This document shows positions 50,861-58,673 of a stretch of 64,000 bases of DNA, piece by piece. The notes beneath the pieces were generated by a model. The model made no database searches. It was not told the origin of the DNA and saw nothing but the letters and a program-made list of their open reading frames with translations. The stretch's first letter is position 1. The number at the start of each line of letters is the position of its first letter. A program made the translations under genes and the position numbers. Source of the DNA: Rhizobium sp. NFR07 (GTDB taxonomy: Bacteria; Pseudomonadota; Alphaproteobacteria; Rhizobiales; Rhizobiaceae); the NCBI RefSeq assembly GCF_900111905.1, contig NZ_FOKM01000011.1, positions 1 through 64,000 of the forward strand, written 5' to 3'.

Positions 50861-52651
50861 ATGCATCGTTACCGCAGCCACACCTGTGCAGCCCTCCGCA
50901 AGTCGGATGTCGGCTCCAATGTTCGCATCTCCGGCTGGGTCCATCGCGTGCGAGATCATGGCGGCGTCCTTTTCGTCGATCTGCGCGACCATTACGGCAT
51001 GACCCAGGTCGTTTGCGACCCGGACAGCCCGGCCTTCAAGACGGCCGAAGTCGTTCGTGGCGAGTGGGTCATCCGCATCGATGGCGTGGTCAAGGCGCGT
51101 TCGGAAGACACCGTCAACAAGACCATGTCGACGGGTGAAATCGAACTCTACGCCAAGGAAATCGAAGTTCTTTCTGCTGCCAAGGAATTGCCGCTGCCGG
51201 TCTTCGGCGAGCCGGAATATCCGGAAGATGTGCGCCTGAAGTATCGCTTCCTCGACCTGCGCCGCGAGACGCTGCACAAGAACATCGTCAAGCGCACCCA
51301 GATCATCGCCGCCATGCGCCGCGAAATGACCGCCGGCGGTTTCACCGAATATTCGACGCCGATCCTGACGGCTTCTTCGCCGGAAGGTGCGCGCGACTTC
51401 CTCGTGCCGTCGCGTATCCATCCCGGCAAGTTCTTCGCGTTGCCGCAGGCGCCGCAGCAGTACAAGCAGCTGATGATGGTTGCCGGTTTCGACCGCTACT
51501 TCCAGATCGCGCCATGCTTCCGCGATGAAGACCCGCGTGCCGACCGCCTGCCGGGCGAATTCTACCAGCTCGACCTCGAAATGAGCTTCGTCACCCAGGA
51601 AGAAGTCTGGGAGACGATGGAACCGGTCATGCGCGGCATCTTCGAAGAGTTCGCCGAAGGCAAGCCGGTCACCAGGGAATTCCCGCGCATCCCGTACGAT
51701 GTCGCGATCCGCAAGTATGGTTCCGACAAGCCGGATCTGCGCAACCCGATCGAGATGGAAGCCGTTACCGAGCATTTTGCTGGCTCCGGCTTCAAGGTAT
51801 TCGCCAGCATGATCGCCTCAAACCCGAAGGTTGAAGTCTGGGCGATCCCGGCCAAGACCGGCGGCAGCCGCGCATTCTGCGACCGCATGAACGCCTGGGC
51901 GCAGCAGCAGGGCCAGCCTGGCCTCGGCTACATCTTCTGGAAGGAAGAAGAAGGCAAGGTTGCCGGCTCCGGTCCGCTTGCCAAGAACATCGGCGAAGAA
52001 CGCACCGAAGCACTGCGCGTCCAGCTCGGCCTCGAAGCAGGAGATGCCTGCTTCTTCGTCGCCGGCGAACCGGAAAAGTTCTACAAGTTTGCAGGCGAAG
52101 CGCGTAACCGCGCTGCCGACGAGCTGGGTCTCGCCAACAAGGACCAGTTCGCGCTGTGCTGGATCGTCGACTTCCCGTTCTTCGAATATAACGAAGAAGA
52201 CAAGAAGATCGATTTCGCTCACAACCCGTTCTCGATGCCGCAGGGCGGTCTCGACGCGCTGGAAAACCAGGATCCGCTGACGATCAAGGCATACCAGTAC
52301 GACATGGTCTGCAACGGCTTCGAAATCGCTTCGGGCTCGATCCGTAACCAGCTGCCGGAAGTCATGGTCAAGGCCTTCGAAATGGTCGGCCTTTCCCAGC
52401 AGGACGTGGAAGATCGCTTCGGCGGCCTCTACCGTGCCTTCCAGTACGGTGCGCCCCCGCATGGCGGCATGGCAGCCGGCGTCGACCGCGTCGTCATGTT
52501 GCTGACCGGTGCAAAGAACCTGCGCGAAATCACGCTGTTCCCGATGAACCAGCAGGCACAGGACCTTCTGATGGGCGCCCCGTCGGAAGCCACCCCGACG
52601 CAGCTGCGCGAGCTGGCGATCCGCCCGATCCCGCCCGTTAAGAAGGACTGA
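50861..52651 (+). CDS. aspS: Aspartyl-tRNA synthetase
   Basis: 596 residues, the bacterial type with an insertion domain. The N-terminal OB fold is MHRYRSHTCAALRKSDVGSN to about 110. Class II motifs follow: motif 2 FRDEDPRADRLPGEFYQLD, and motif 3 GAPPHGGMAAGVDRVVMLL near the C-terminus. It charges tRNA-Asp; many alphaproteobacterial versions also charge tRNA-Asn, which cannot be judged here. Start at the ATG 50861, after CCAGGATAAAAGAC. A strong terminator follows. Confidence 0.96.
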   Translation: MHRYRSHTCAALRKSDVGSNVRISGWVHRVRDHGGVLFVDLRDHYGMTQVVCDPDSPAFKTAEVVRGEWVIRIDGVVKARSEDTVNKTMSTGEIELYAKEIEVLSAAKELPLPVFGEPEYPEDVRLKYRFLDLRRETLHKNIVKRTQIIAAMRREMTAGGFTEYSTPILTASSPEGARDFLVPSRIHPGKFFALPQAPQQYKQLMMVAGFDRYFQIAPCFRDEDPRADRLPGEFYQLDLEMSFVTQEEVWETMEPVMRGIFEEFAEGKPVTREFPRIPYDVAIRKYGSDKPDLRNPIEMEAVTEHFAGSGFKVFASMIASNPKVEVWAIPAKTGGSRAFCDRMNAWAQQQGQPGLGYIFWKEEEGKVAGSGPLAKNIGEERTEALRVQLGLEAGDACFFVAGEPEKFYKFAGEARNRAADELGLANKDQFALCWIVDFPFFEYNEEDKKIDFAHNPFSMPQGGLDALENQDPLTIKAYQYDMVCNGFEIASGSIRNQLPEVMVKAFEMVGLSQQDVEDRFGGLYRAFQYGAPPHGGMAAGVDRVVMLLTGAKNLREITLFPMNQQAQDLLMGAPSEATPTQLRELAIRPIPPVKKD

Positions 52652-52690
52652 TTTCCGGTCCTTTTCCAAGCATAGTTCCGGAACATTTCG

Positions 52691-52715
52691 ACGGCGACCT
52701 TCGGGTCGCCGTTTT
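52691..52715 (+). terminator. Rho-independent terminator after aspS
   Basis: Perfect stem ACGGCGACC - TTCG - GGTCGCCGT followed by TTT, about 40 bases after the stop. Confidence 0.92.
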
Positions 52716-52745
52716 GCATGGCTGTGCAATGCAGCGTTGTAATAT

Positions 52746-52763
52746 ATGTCACGAAACTGTCAC
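52746..52763 (+). promoter_or_regulatory. Candidate PHO box upstream of the chemoreceptor gene
   Basis: ATGTCAC-GAAA-CTGTCAC matches CTGTCAY-N4-CTGTCAY at 13 of 14 positions, the best of the four such sites in the window. It lies between the aspS terminator and the chemoreceptor gene, about 84 bases before the proposed TTG start. An AT-rich TTATTTAAG follows some 25 bases later, rather far for a standard -10. Confidence 0.5.
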
Positions 52764-52846
52764 CGAAATTTCGCGTTCGGTTTGATCCTTATTTAAGTCT
52801 TTGCGGGCACTTATCCGGAAACTCTCAACTGCCCAGGACCGCTCTA

Positions 52847-54973
52847 TTGGCCTTCTTTTCGAATCTTCGGATCTCTCACCGCGTTCTTCTCCTTGCAATC
52901 CTGGCTTTTGCCGGGATCATCACGATCGCCGCGATTTTCCTCGCCCAGCGGCAGGTGGAGGCAGGTTACCGGACGACAGCGGAGCGATTGACCCAAAGCC
53001 AGATCGAAGTCGCCCAGATGTCGGCCGGAGTGCGCGACACGCTGCTCTGGGAACAGTATTTTCTCCTGCACAAGGACATGGCCGCGACCGAAAAATTTCA
53101 GGCCGCAATCACCGGCGTGCGCGCGGGCCTCGAAGGCCTGAAGGCGTCCGCCGGCACCGAACTTGTCGGTCAGCTCGATCAGTTGGGCAGTGGCCTGGTG
53201 ACCTACGAGGCGGCCTTCGCGACGCTGGTCGCCGACAACCAGAACCTCGGTCTGGACCAGAACAACGGCCTCGAAGGCGCGATGCGCTCGGCGGTCCACT
53301 CGATCGAGGAACGGCTCCAGTCGGTCGAGCAGATCGACATCCGCGCCAGCATGTTGATGATGCGTCGGCACGAGAAGGATTTCATTCTCCGCCGCGACCC
53401 TTCCTATCTGGAAAAGCATTCGGCGGAAGCCGAAGTCTTCACCGCGCTGGTCAAGCAGGCCTTTCGCCCCGGCGCGCAGCGCAGCCGCGTCATGGATGCG
53501 CTGGAAGTCTATCGCACGGCCTTCAAGCTTTATGCCGAGGGCAGCCTCAAGGAGGCGACATCGGAACAGTCCGTTTCCACAGCCTATCAGGCGTTGGAGC
53601 CGCAGGTCGCGGCTGTCAGCACCGCCTATGAGACGCAGCGCGCCGCCACATTGGCCGAGAATGCGCGCGTCGCCGAACGCAACCTGATGATCGCAGCAGG
53701 TCTGGTCGCCGCAGCAATGGCGGCGCTCGCGGCGGGCGTCTGGCTGATCGGCCGCTCGATCACCCGCCCGGTCGTCGCCATGACCGGTGCGATGCGCGAA
53801 CTGGCCGATGGCCGGACTGACATCGACATTCCCTCGCTGAACTGTCGCAACGAATTCGGCGCGATGGCCGGTGCGCTCGATACCTTCCGCCAGGCTGCGA
53901 TCGCCAACCGGCGTCTCGAGGAGGAAGCGGCCGAAGCGCGCGCCAATGCCGAGGGCGAACGCCTGCGCCTGCAGCGTGAGGCCGAGGCTGATGCCCGCGA
54001 ACGCCTGATGCAGGCGACCGAAGGTATCGCCGAGGGCCTGCGCCGCCTCGCCGCCGGCGACCTCGCCTTCGAACTGACCGAACCTTTCGCCCCTGATTTC
54101 GAAGCGCTGCGCAGCGACCTCAACCAGACGGTCGCGCGGCTGGCCGATGTCATGGCGTCGATCGCCCAGGCCAGCAATTCGATCCAGGGCGGCAGCCACG
54201 AGATCGCCGGCAGCGCCGACGATCTCTCCCGCCGCACCGAGCAGCAGGCCGCTTCGCTGGAAGAGACGGCTGCAGCGCTCGAAGAAATCACGGCCAATGT
54301 CGCCAACTCCTCGAAACGCTCGCAGGAAGCCCATCATCTGGCCAGTGATGCCAACAGTGCTGCGGTCCATACCCGCGCGCTCGTCGGCAATGCATTGGAG
54401 GCCATGCGCCGCATCGAGGGATCGTCTGAAAAGATTTCCGGCATTATCGGCGTGATCGACGAGATTGCCTTCCAGACCAACCTGCTTGCCCTGAATGCCG
54501 GTGTTGAAGCGGCACGGGCAGGGGAGGCGGGCCGTGGCTTCGCCGTTGTCGCGCAGGAAGTGCGGGCACTCGCCGGCCGCTCCGCCGATGCGGCGCGCGA
54601 GATCAAGCAGCTCATCCACGTTTCCGGCCAGGAAGTGAAGGATGGCGTACGCTCGGTGCGCGAGACCGGCGATGCGCTCAGCGGGATCGGAACACGGGTC
54701 GAGGCGATCAACGGCCAGGTCGAGGCGATCGCACTCTCGGCCCGCGAGCAGTCGGTTGGGCTCGCCGAGATCAACAGCGCGGTCAACCTGCTGGATCAGG
54801 GCACGCAGCAGAATGCCGCCATGGTAGAGGAGAACAACGCGGCGAGCGCACTCCTTATGGAGGAAGCCCAGCGCCTGCGCGAACTCGTCGGCATGTTCAA
54901 GATAGAGGCCGAAGGTGCAAGCACATCTGCGCGGTCCAACGGCAATCCGTCGCGGCATGTGCGGGCCGCTTGA
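52847..54973 (+). CDS. Methyl-accepting chemotaxis protein
   Basis: 708 residues from a TTG at 52847. A first membrane segment (HRVLLLAILAFAGIITIAAI, about 11-30) leads to a periplasmic helical sensor of about 270 residues, with the HBM-like MLMMRRHEKDFILRRDPSYL. A second membrane segment (about 312-335), HAMP domains and the signalling hairpin (IIGVIDEIAFQTNLLALNAG) follow. The ligand is unknown, and no CheR-docking pentapeptide ends the protein. An ATG at 52718 lies inside the aspS terminator and would give a tail with no membrane logic, so I reject it. A PHO-box-like site lies upstream. Confidence 0.88.
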   Translation: MAFFSNLRISHRVLLLAILAFAGIITIAAIFLAQRQVEAGYRTTAERLTQSQIEVAQMSAGVRDTLLWEQYFLLHKDMAATEKFQAAITGVRAGLEGLKASAGTELVGQLDQLGSGLVTYEAAFATLVADNQNLGLDQNNGLEGAMRSAVHSIEERLQSVEQIDIRASMLMMRRHEKDFILRRDPSYLEKHSAEAEVFTALVKQAFRPGAQRSRVMDALEVYRTAFKLYAEGSLKEATSEQSVSTAYQALEPQVAAVSTAYETQRAATLAENARVAERNLMIAAGLVAAAMAALAAGVWLIGRSITRPVVAMTGAMRELADGRTDIDIPSLNCRNEFGAMAGALDTFRQAAIANRRLEEEAAEARANAEGERLRLQREAEADARERLMQATEGIAEGLRRLAAGDLAFELTEPFAPDFEALRSDLNQTVARLADVMASIAQASNSIQGGSHEIAGSADDLSRRTEQQAASLEETAAALEEITANVANSSKRSQEAHHLASDANSAAVHTRALVGNALEAMRRIEGSSEKISGIIGVIDEIAFQTNLLALNAGVEAARAGEAGRGFAVVAQEVRALAGRSADAAREIKQLIHVSGQEVKDGVRSVRETGDALSGIGTRVEAINGQVEAIALSAREQSVGLAEINSAVNLLDQGTQQNAAMVEENNAASALLMEEAQRLRELVGMFKIEAEGASTSARSNGNPSRHVRAA

Positions 54974-55141
54974 TGAGGCCCAAGTAATCGCAGGGCCGAT
55001 GTTGTGCGGGACTGCGTTCCGCACACCGGTGTATTGCACGAATTTCGCCACAGTCTCTGCCACAATTAAGGCGTGTAAAGAGACGGAACCATCTTTCCGC
55101 GACCGTGTTGTTACTGCCAGAAGAAGAAAGGGAGATACAAC

Positions 55142-55462
55142 ATGCGTAAGACTCTGCTGGCCGCTTCAGCGGCTTTGATGGCCTTTTCCGGCGTGGCGTT
55201 CGCCCAAACCACCGTGATCACCCAGGAGCCGGTTACCACCAGTTCGACGGTTGTGATGCCAGGTGAAGTCCGTACCTATGTCATGGAACAGCCGGTTGAA
55301 TCCGTACCCTATGAAGGTGACGTGCTTGTCGGCCGTGTACTGCCCGACACAGTTGAGGTCCGCCCCGTTCAGGGATATGACCAGTACGGCTATACGGTCA
55401 TTAACGAGCGCCGCGTGATCGTCGATCCGCAGACCCACACTGTGATCCAGGTTCTCGAGTGA
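55142..55462 (+). CDS. DUF1236 family secreted protein
   Basis: 106 residues. A signal peptide ends near SGVAFAQT. The C-terminal half, RVLPDTVEVRPVQGYDQYGY followed by TVINERRVIVDPQTHTVIQVLE, is the conserved DUF1236 domain, common in rhizobia and Bradyrhizobium. Function unknown; probably periplasmic. An AAAGGGAG ribosome site precedes the ATG, and a terminator hairpin follows, so it is a single-gene unit. Confidence 0.88.
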   Translation: MRKTLLAASAALMAFSGVAFAQTTVITQEPVTTSSTVVMPGEVRTYVMEQPVESVPYEGDVLVGRVLPDTVEVRPVQGYDQYGYTVINERRVIVDPQTHTVIQVLE

Positions 55463-55494
55463 TCGAATTCGGCATTGGATAAAAATAAGAATGA

Positions 55495-55525
55495 GGCCGG
55501 GACCACCTCGTGGTTCCGGCTTTCT
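55495..55525 (+). terminator. Terminator-like hairpin after the DUF1236 gene
   Basis: GCCGGGACCAC - CTC - GTGGTTCCGGC, an 11-base stem with one G-T pair, followed by TTTCT. The T run is short. Confidence 0.7.
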
Positions 55526-55704
55526 CTATTGATCGACACCGAGCCGCCGAGCGCCTCCTGAGTGTTGCAGCAGGCGGATTTCCCCGCTATAGGCGATTTA
55601 CCACAAGGACTCGGGTGAAACTCCCGGGTGGCTCTTCCGGCCGCCGATCCGCCGGACAACACAAAGCATCAGCCGCATTCACACACTGGATACGTCCTCC
55701 GGCG

Positions 55705-57213
55705 ATGCGCGAATTTGTGCGATTTTCCATGACCAGTTTTGCAAATTACCGCCGCGAGTGGTTTTCCAACATCCGTGGCGATGTGCTGTCGGGCATCGTC
55801 GTTGCCCTTGCCCTTATTCCCGAGGCCGTAGGCTTTTCAATCATCGCCGGTGTCGATCCAAAAGTGGGGCTATTCGCCTCGGTCGCCATTGCCTGCACCA
55901 CGGCGATTACCGGCGGTCGGCCCGCGATGATCTCTGCCGCCACGGCCGCGACCGCCGTCCTGATGGGGCCGCTCGTGCGCGACCACGGCATTGAATATCT
56001 CTTTGCGGCGACGCTTCTAATGGGCTTGTTGCAGATCATCGCCGGCATGCTGAAGCTCGGGCGACTGATGCGCTTCGTGTCGAAATCGGTGATGACCGGC
56101 TTCGTCAACTCGCTGGCGATCCTGATCTTCATGGCGCAACTGCCGCAGCTCACCAACGTGCCCAATGTCACCTATGTTCTGATCGCGGTGGCGCTCGCCG
56201 TTATCTATCTCTTTCCGCGCATCACCAGGGCGGTGCCGTCACCGCTCGTAGCGATCATCGTCATCACGATCATCACCCTCAGCCTCGGCATTCATGTGCC
56301 GACGGTGGCCGATCTCGGCGAGATGCCAACGGCCCTGCCAGTCTTTGCCCTGCCCGTGGTGCCTCTTACATTCGAGACGCTGCAGATCATCTTCCCCTAT
56401 TCGCTGGCGCTTGCCGCCGTCGGACTTCTGGAATCGCTGCTGACTGCCCAGATCGTCGATGACATGACCGATACGACCAGCAGCAAGAGCCGCGAATGCG
56501 TCGGGCAGGGGACGGGCAACATCGTGTCGGGTCTTTTCGGCGGCATGGGCGGTTGCGCCATGATCGGCCAGTCGGTGATCAATGTGTCCTCCGGCGGTCG
56601 CGGACGGCTGTCGACCTTCGTTGCCGGAGCATTCCTGCTGATCCTGCTGCTCGTGCTGGACGACATCCTGCGCATCGTCCCCGTCGCCGCTTTGGTGGCG
56701 ATCATGATCATGGTGTCGATCGGCACATTTTCTTGGAAGTCGATCCTCGACCTGAAGCGCAATCCCGGCACATCTTCGATCGTTATGCTAGCGACCGTCG
56801 CGACGGTTCTCGCCACGCACGACCTTTCCAAGGGCGTCATCGTCGGCGTTCTGCTCTCCGGCGTCTTTTTCGCCGGCAAGGTTGCCCGCATGTTCAATGT
56901 CTCGTCCGAACTCTCGACCGACGGCAAGTCCAGAGACTATGAGATCCAGGGGCAGCTCTTCTTCGCCTCGACCCAGAGCCTCATCCAGGCCTTCGACTTC
57001 GACGAGCCGCTGGAACGGGTCTCGATCGATGTCGGCCGGGCGCATCTGTGGGACATCTCGGCAGTCGGTGCGCTTGACCAGGTGGTGCTCAAGTTCCGCC
57101 GCCGTGGCGTCGAGGTCGAAGTGAAAGGCGCCAACGAGGCGAGCGCCAGCATGATCGACCGTTTTGCCCTGCATGACAAGGAACATGCCTCGCCGGCAGC
57201 GAGCACACATTGA
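55705..57213 (+). CDS. SulP family anion transporter with STAS domain
   Basis: 502 residues. The N-terminal membrane part (about 11 segments) carries LSGIVVALALIPEAVGFSIIAGVDPKVGL and GGRPAMISAATAATAVLMG, the SLC26/SulP signatures, and FGGMGGCAMIGQSVINVSSGG. The C-terminal STAS domain includes LERVSIDVGRAHLWDISAVGALDQVV. Family cargo is sulphate, bicarbonate or dicarboxylate; it cannot be told here. The start is either ATG 55705 or ATG 55729, neither with a clear ribosome site. It converges with the secreted-protein gene at a shared terminator. Confidence 0.92.
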   Translation: MREFVRFSMTSFANYRREWFSNIRGDVLSGIVVALALIPEAVGFSIIAGVDPKVGLFASVAIACTTAITGGRPAMISAATAATAVLMGPLVRDHGIEYLFAATLLMGLLQIIAGMLKLGRLMRFVSKSVMTGFVNSLAILIFMAQLPQLTNVPNVTYVLIAVALAVIYLFPRITRAVPSPLVAIIVITIITLSLGIHVPTVADLGEMPTALPVFALPVVPLTFETLQIIFPYSLALAAVGLLESLLTAQIVDDMTDTTSSKSRECVGQGTGNIVSGLFGGMGGCAMIGQSVINVSSGGRGRLSTFVAGAFLLILLLVLDDILRIVPVAALVAIMIMVSIGTFSWKSILDLKRNPGTSSIVMLATVATVLATHDLSKGVIVGVLLSGVFFAGKVARMFNVSSELSTDGKSRDYEIQGQLFFASTQSLIQAFDFDEPLERVSIDVGRAHLWDISAVGALDQVVLKFRRRGVEVEVKGANEASASMIDRFALHDKEHASPAASTH

Positions 57214-57220
57214 GATAGAA

Positions 57221-57256
57221 AAAAAAAGGGCCCGGCAGGTGACTGCCGGACCCTTT
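57221..57256. terminator. Bidirectional terminator between convergent SulP and secreted-protein genes
   Basis: GGG-C-CCGGCAG - GTGA - CTGCCGG-A-CCC forms a stem with one mismatch. A long A run precedes it on the plus strand, so a T run follows on the minus strand, and TTT follows on the plus strand. It is stronger for the minus-strand gene. Confidence 0.85.
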
Positions 57257-57278
57257 GAAAGATGCGCGATCGGAAAGA

Positions 57279-58469
57279 TCAGTCGTTCGCCGTGACCTTG
57301 ACGCCGAGAACCTGCGGCAGCGTGTTCGGTGCGCCCATCGCAGCACCCATGATCATCGGTAGCGGAACGGCCTTTTCCGGCTCGGCGGTGACGGTCAGGC
57401 TACCCGGCTTGTCGATATAGGTGTTGACCGCCTCGCTCAGCATGTTCTGCAGTTCCGGAATGTTGTACTGCGCAAGGATCATCGGCGTCATCGCCTTGAT
57501 CATCTGGGCCAACTGGTCGGCGGTCGTGTTCTGCTGTTTGGCCGCGACATCCAGCGCCTTTTCCGTGATGCCGGCATCCTCGAAGCGGATCATTGCGCTG
57601 TTGAAGCTCAGGCGCTGCATCAGGCCGAGCATGGCGAGATTTGCCGCCTGTGCGGCCTCTTCCTTGTTCGGGTTGGCTTCCATCGCGCGCGCCGTCTCGT
57701 TTGCCGAGCGGACGAAGTCCAGCGTGTAGCCGGACAGGCTGAACGCCATGTTCAGACGGCCGATATTGGCGAAATCGAATGCATATTCCTCGATTGCCAG
57801 CGTCCCCGGTTCCATGTCCCAGCTGCCCACCATGCTGACCTTGCCGTCGAGCGAGGTGATGCCGAGATCGGCGATCGTCTGGCGCGTCTTGGGATCCTGG
57901 ATCGCTGCGACATCGCCCTTGATGTCGGTGACCTGAACGTCGAAGTCGACGGACTTCTCGTCTTCGGCGACTTCGGTCGTCAGCTTGGAGGAACCGATCG
58001 ACATGATGCTCTTGCCGTCGACCTTGACGTCGAGCGGACCGGCAGTTGCTTCGTCATAAAGCAGCACGGATGCGAGCGTGTTGCCATTGACGTCGGCCGG
58101 CACCGTGACGCCGGTGAGCGAGATGTTCGAGGCCGTGACCTCGGCATTCTCCTGCTTGACGTCGATATTCTCGAAGGTCACGCTCTCGATCGTATAGCCG
58201 CCGCCATCTTCCTCGACGCCTTCCATTTCAATCGTGCCGAGCGGCAGGCTGCCCTGGTCGCCGCCAAGTTCGAAACGGCTGTTGGTCAGCGTCACGTCGG
58301 CGCCATTCACTTCGACCGATCCGGCAACGATGCCGGTGCCTTCCTGAACATAGAGGGCGCGGTTGAGCTTGTTGACGAGGTCGTTCCCGTCCAGCGCCAA
58401 TGCCGGCGTCGCAAAAGCAACGAGAGCGGTTCCGGCCGCAAACAACTTGGCCGAGGGAGTGTAACGCAT
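57279..58469 (-). CDS. Secreted protein of unknown function (alphaproteobacterial conserved type)
   Basis: 396 residues starting MRYTPSAKLFAAGTALVAFA, with the signal peptide ending near PALALD. The mature protein looks like long repeated beta-strands in the first half (TLTNSRFELGG, TIESVTFENIDVKQENAEVT, ASNISLTGVTV) and helices with short Ala/Gln/Asn-rich stretches in the second. It ends GVKVTAND. It resembles DUF-type periplasmic proteins of the rhizobia, but I cannot name the family. The ATG at 58469 has AGGAGGATATTC before it; a strong terminator follows. Confidence 0.8.
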   Translation of the reverse strand: MRYTPSAKLFAAGTALVAFATPALALDGNDLVNKLNRALYVQEGTGIVAGSVEVNGADVTLTNSRFELGGDQGSLPLGTIEMEGVEEDGGGYTIESVTFENIDVKQENAEVTASNISLTGVTVPADVNGNTLASVLLYDEATAGPLDVKVDGKSIMSIGSSKLTTEVAEDEKSVDFDVQVTDIKGDVAAIQDPKTRQTIADLGITSLDGKVSMVGSWDMEPGTLAIEEYAFDFANIGRLNMAFSLSGYTLDFVRSANETARAMEANPNKEEAAQAANLAMLGLMQRLSFNSAMIRFEDAGITEKALDVAAKQQNTTADQLAQMIKAMTPMILAQYNIPELQNMLSEAVNTYIDKPGSLTVTAEPEKAVPLPMIMGAAMGAPNTLPQVLGVKVTAND

Positions 58470-58673
58470 GAATATCCTCCTGGAGGGCAGGGATCCGCCC
58501 GTGAAATCAATGGCATTTATAGGTCGGGCTAATAAAACGTCCATGGCTTTGTGGGAAGGAGTTGCCGGCGTTTTTGTGGCAGGCCCGATCCGACATGCGC
58601 GCCGGCCAAGTTCTCCACAGCCAGATCTCCCCGCTTTCTTGCTGAAAACCGGGCTTTCGGCTAGTCAGGGAGC

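Noticed and set aside
52718..52846. N-terminal extension of the chemoreceptor from an ATG at 52718
   Set aside because: The ATG lies immediately after the aspS terminator T run and upstream of the PHO-box-like site and AT-rich promoter region; the extra 43 residues are not membrane-like or receptor-like.
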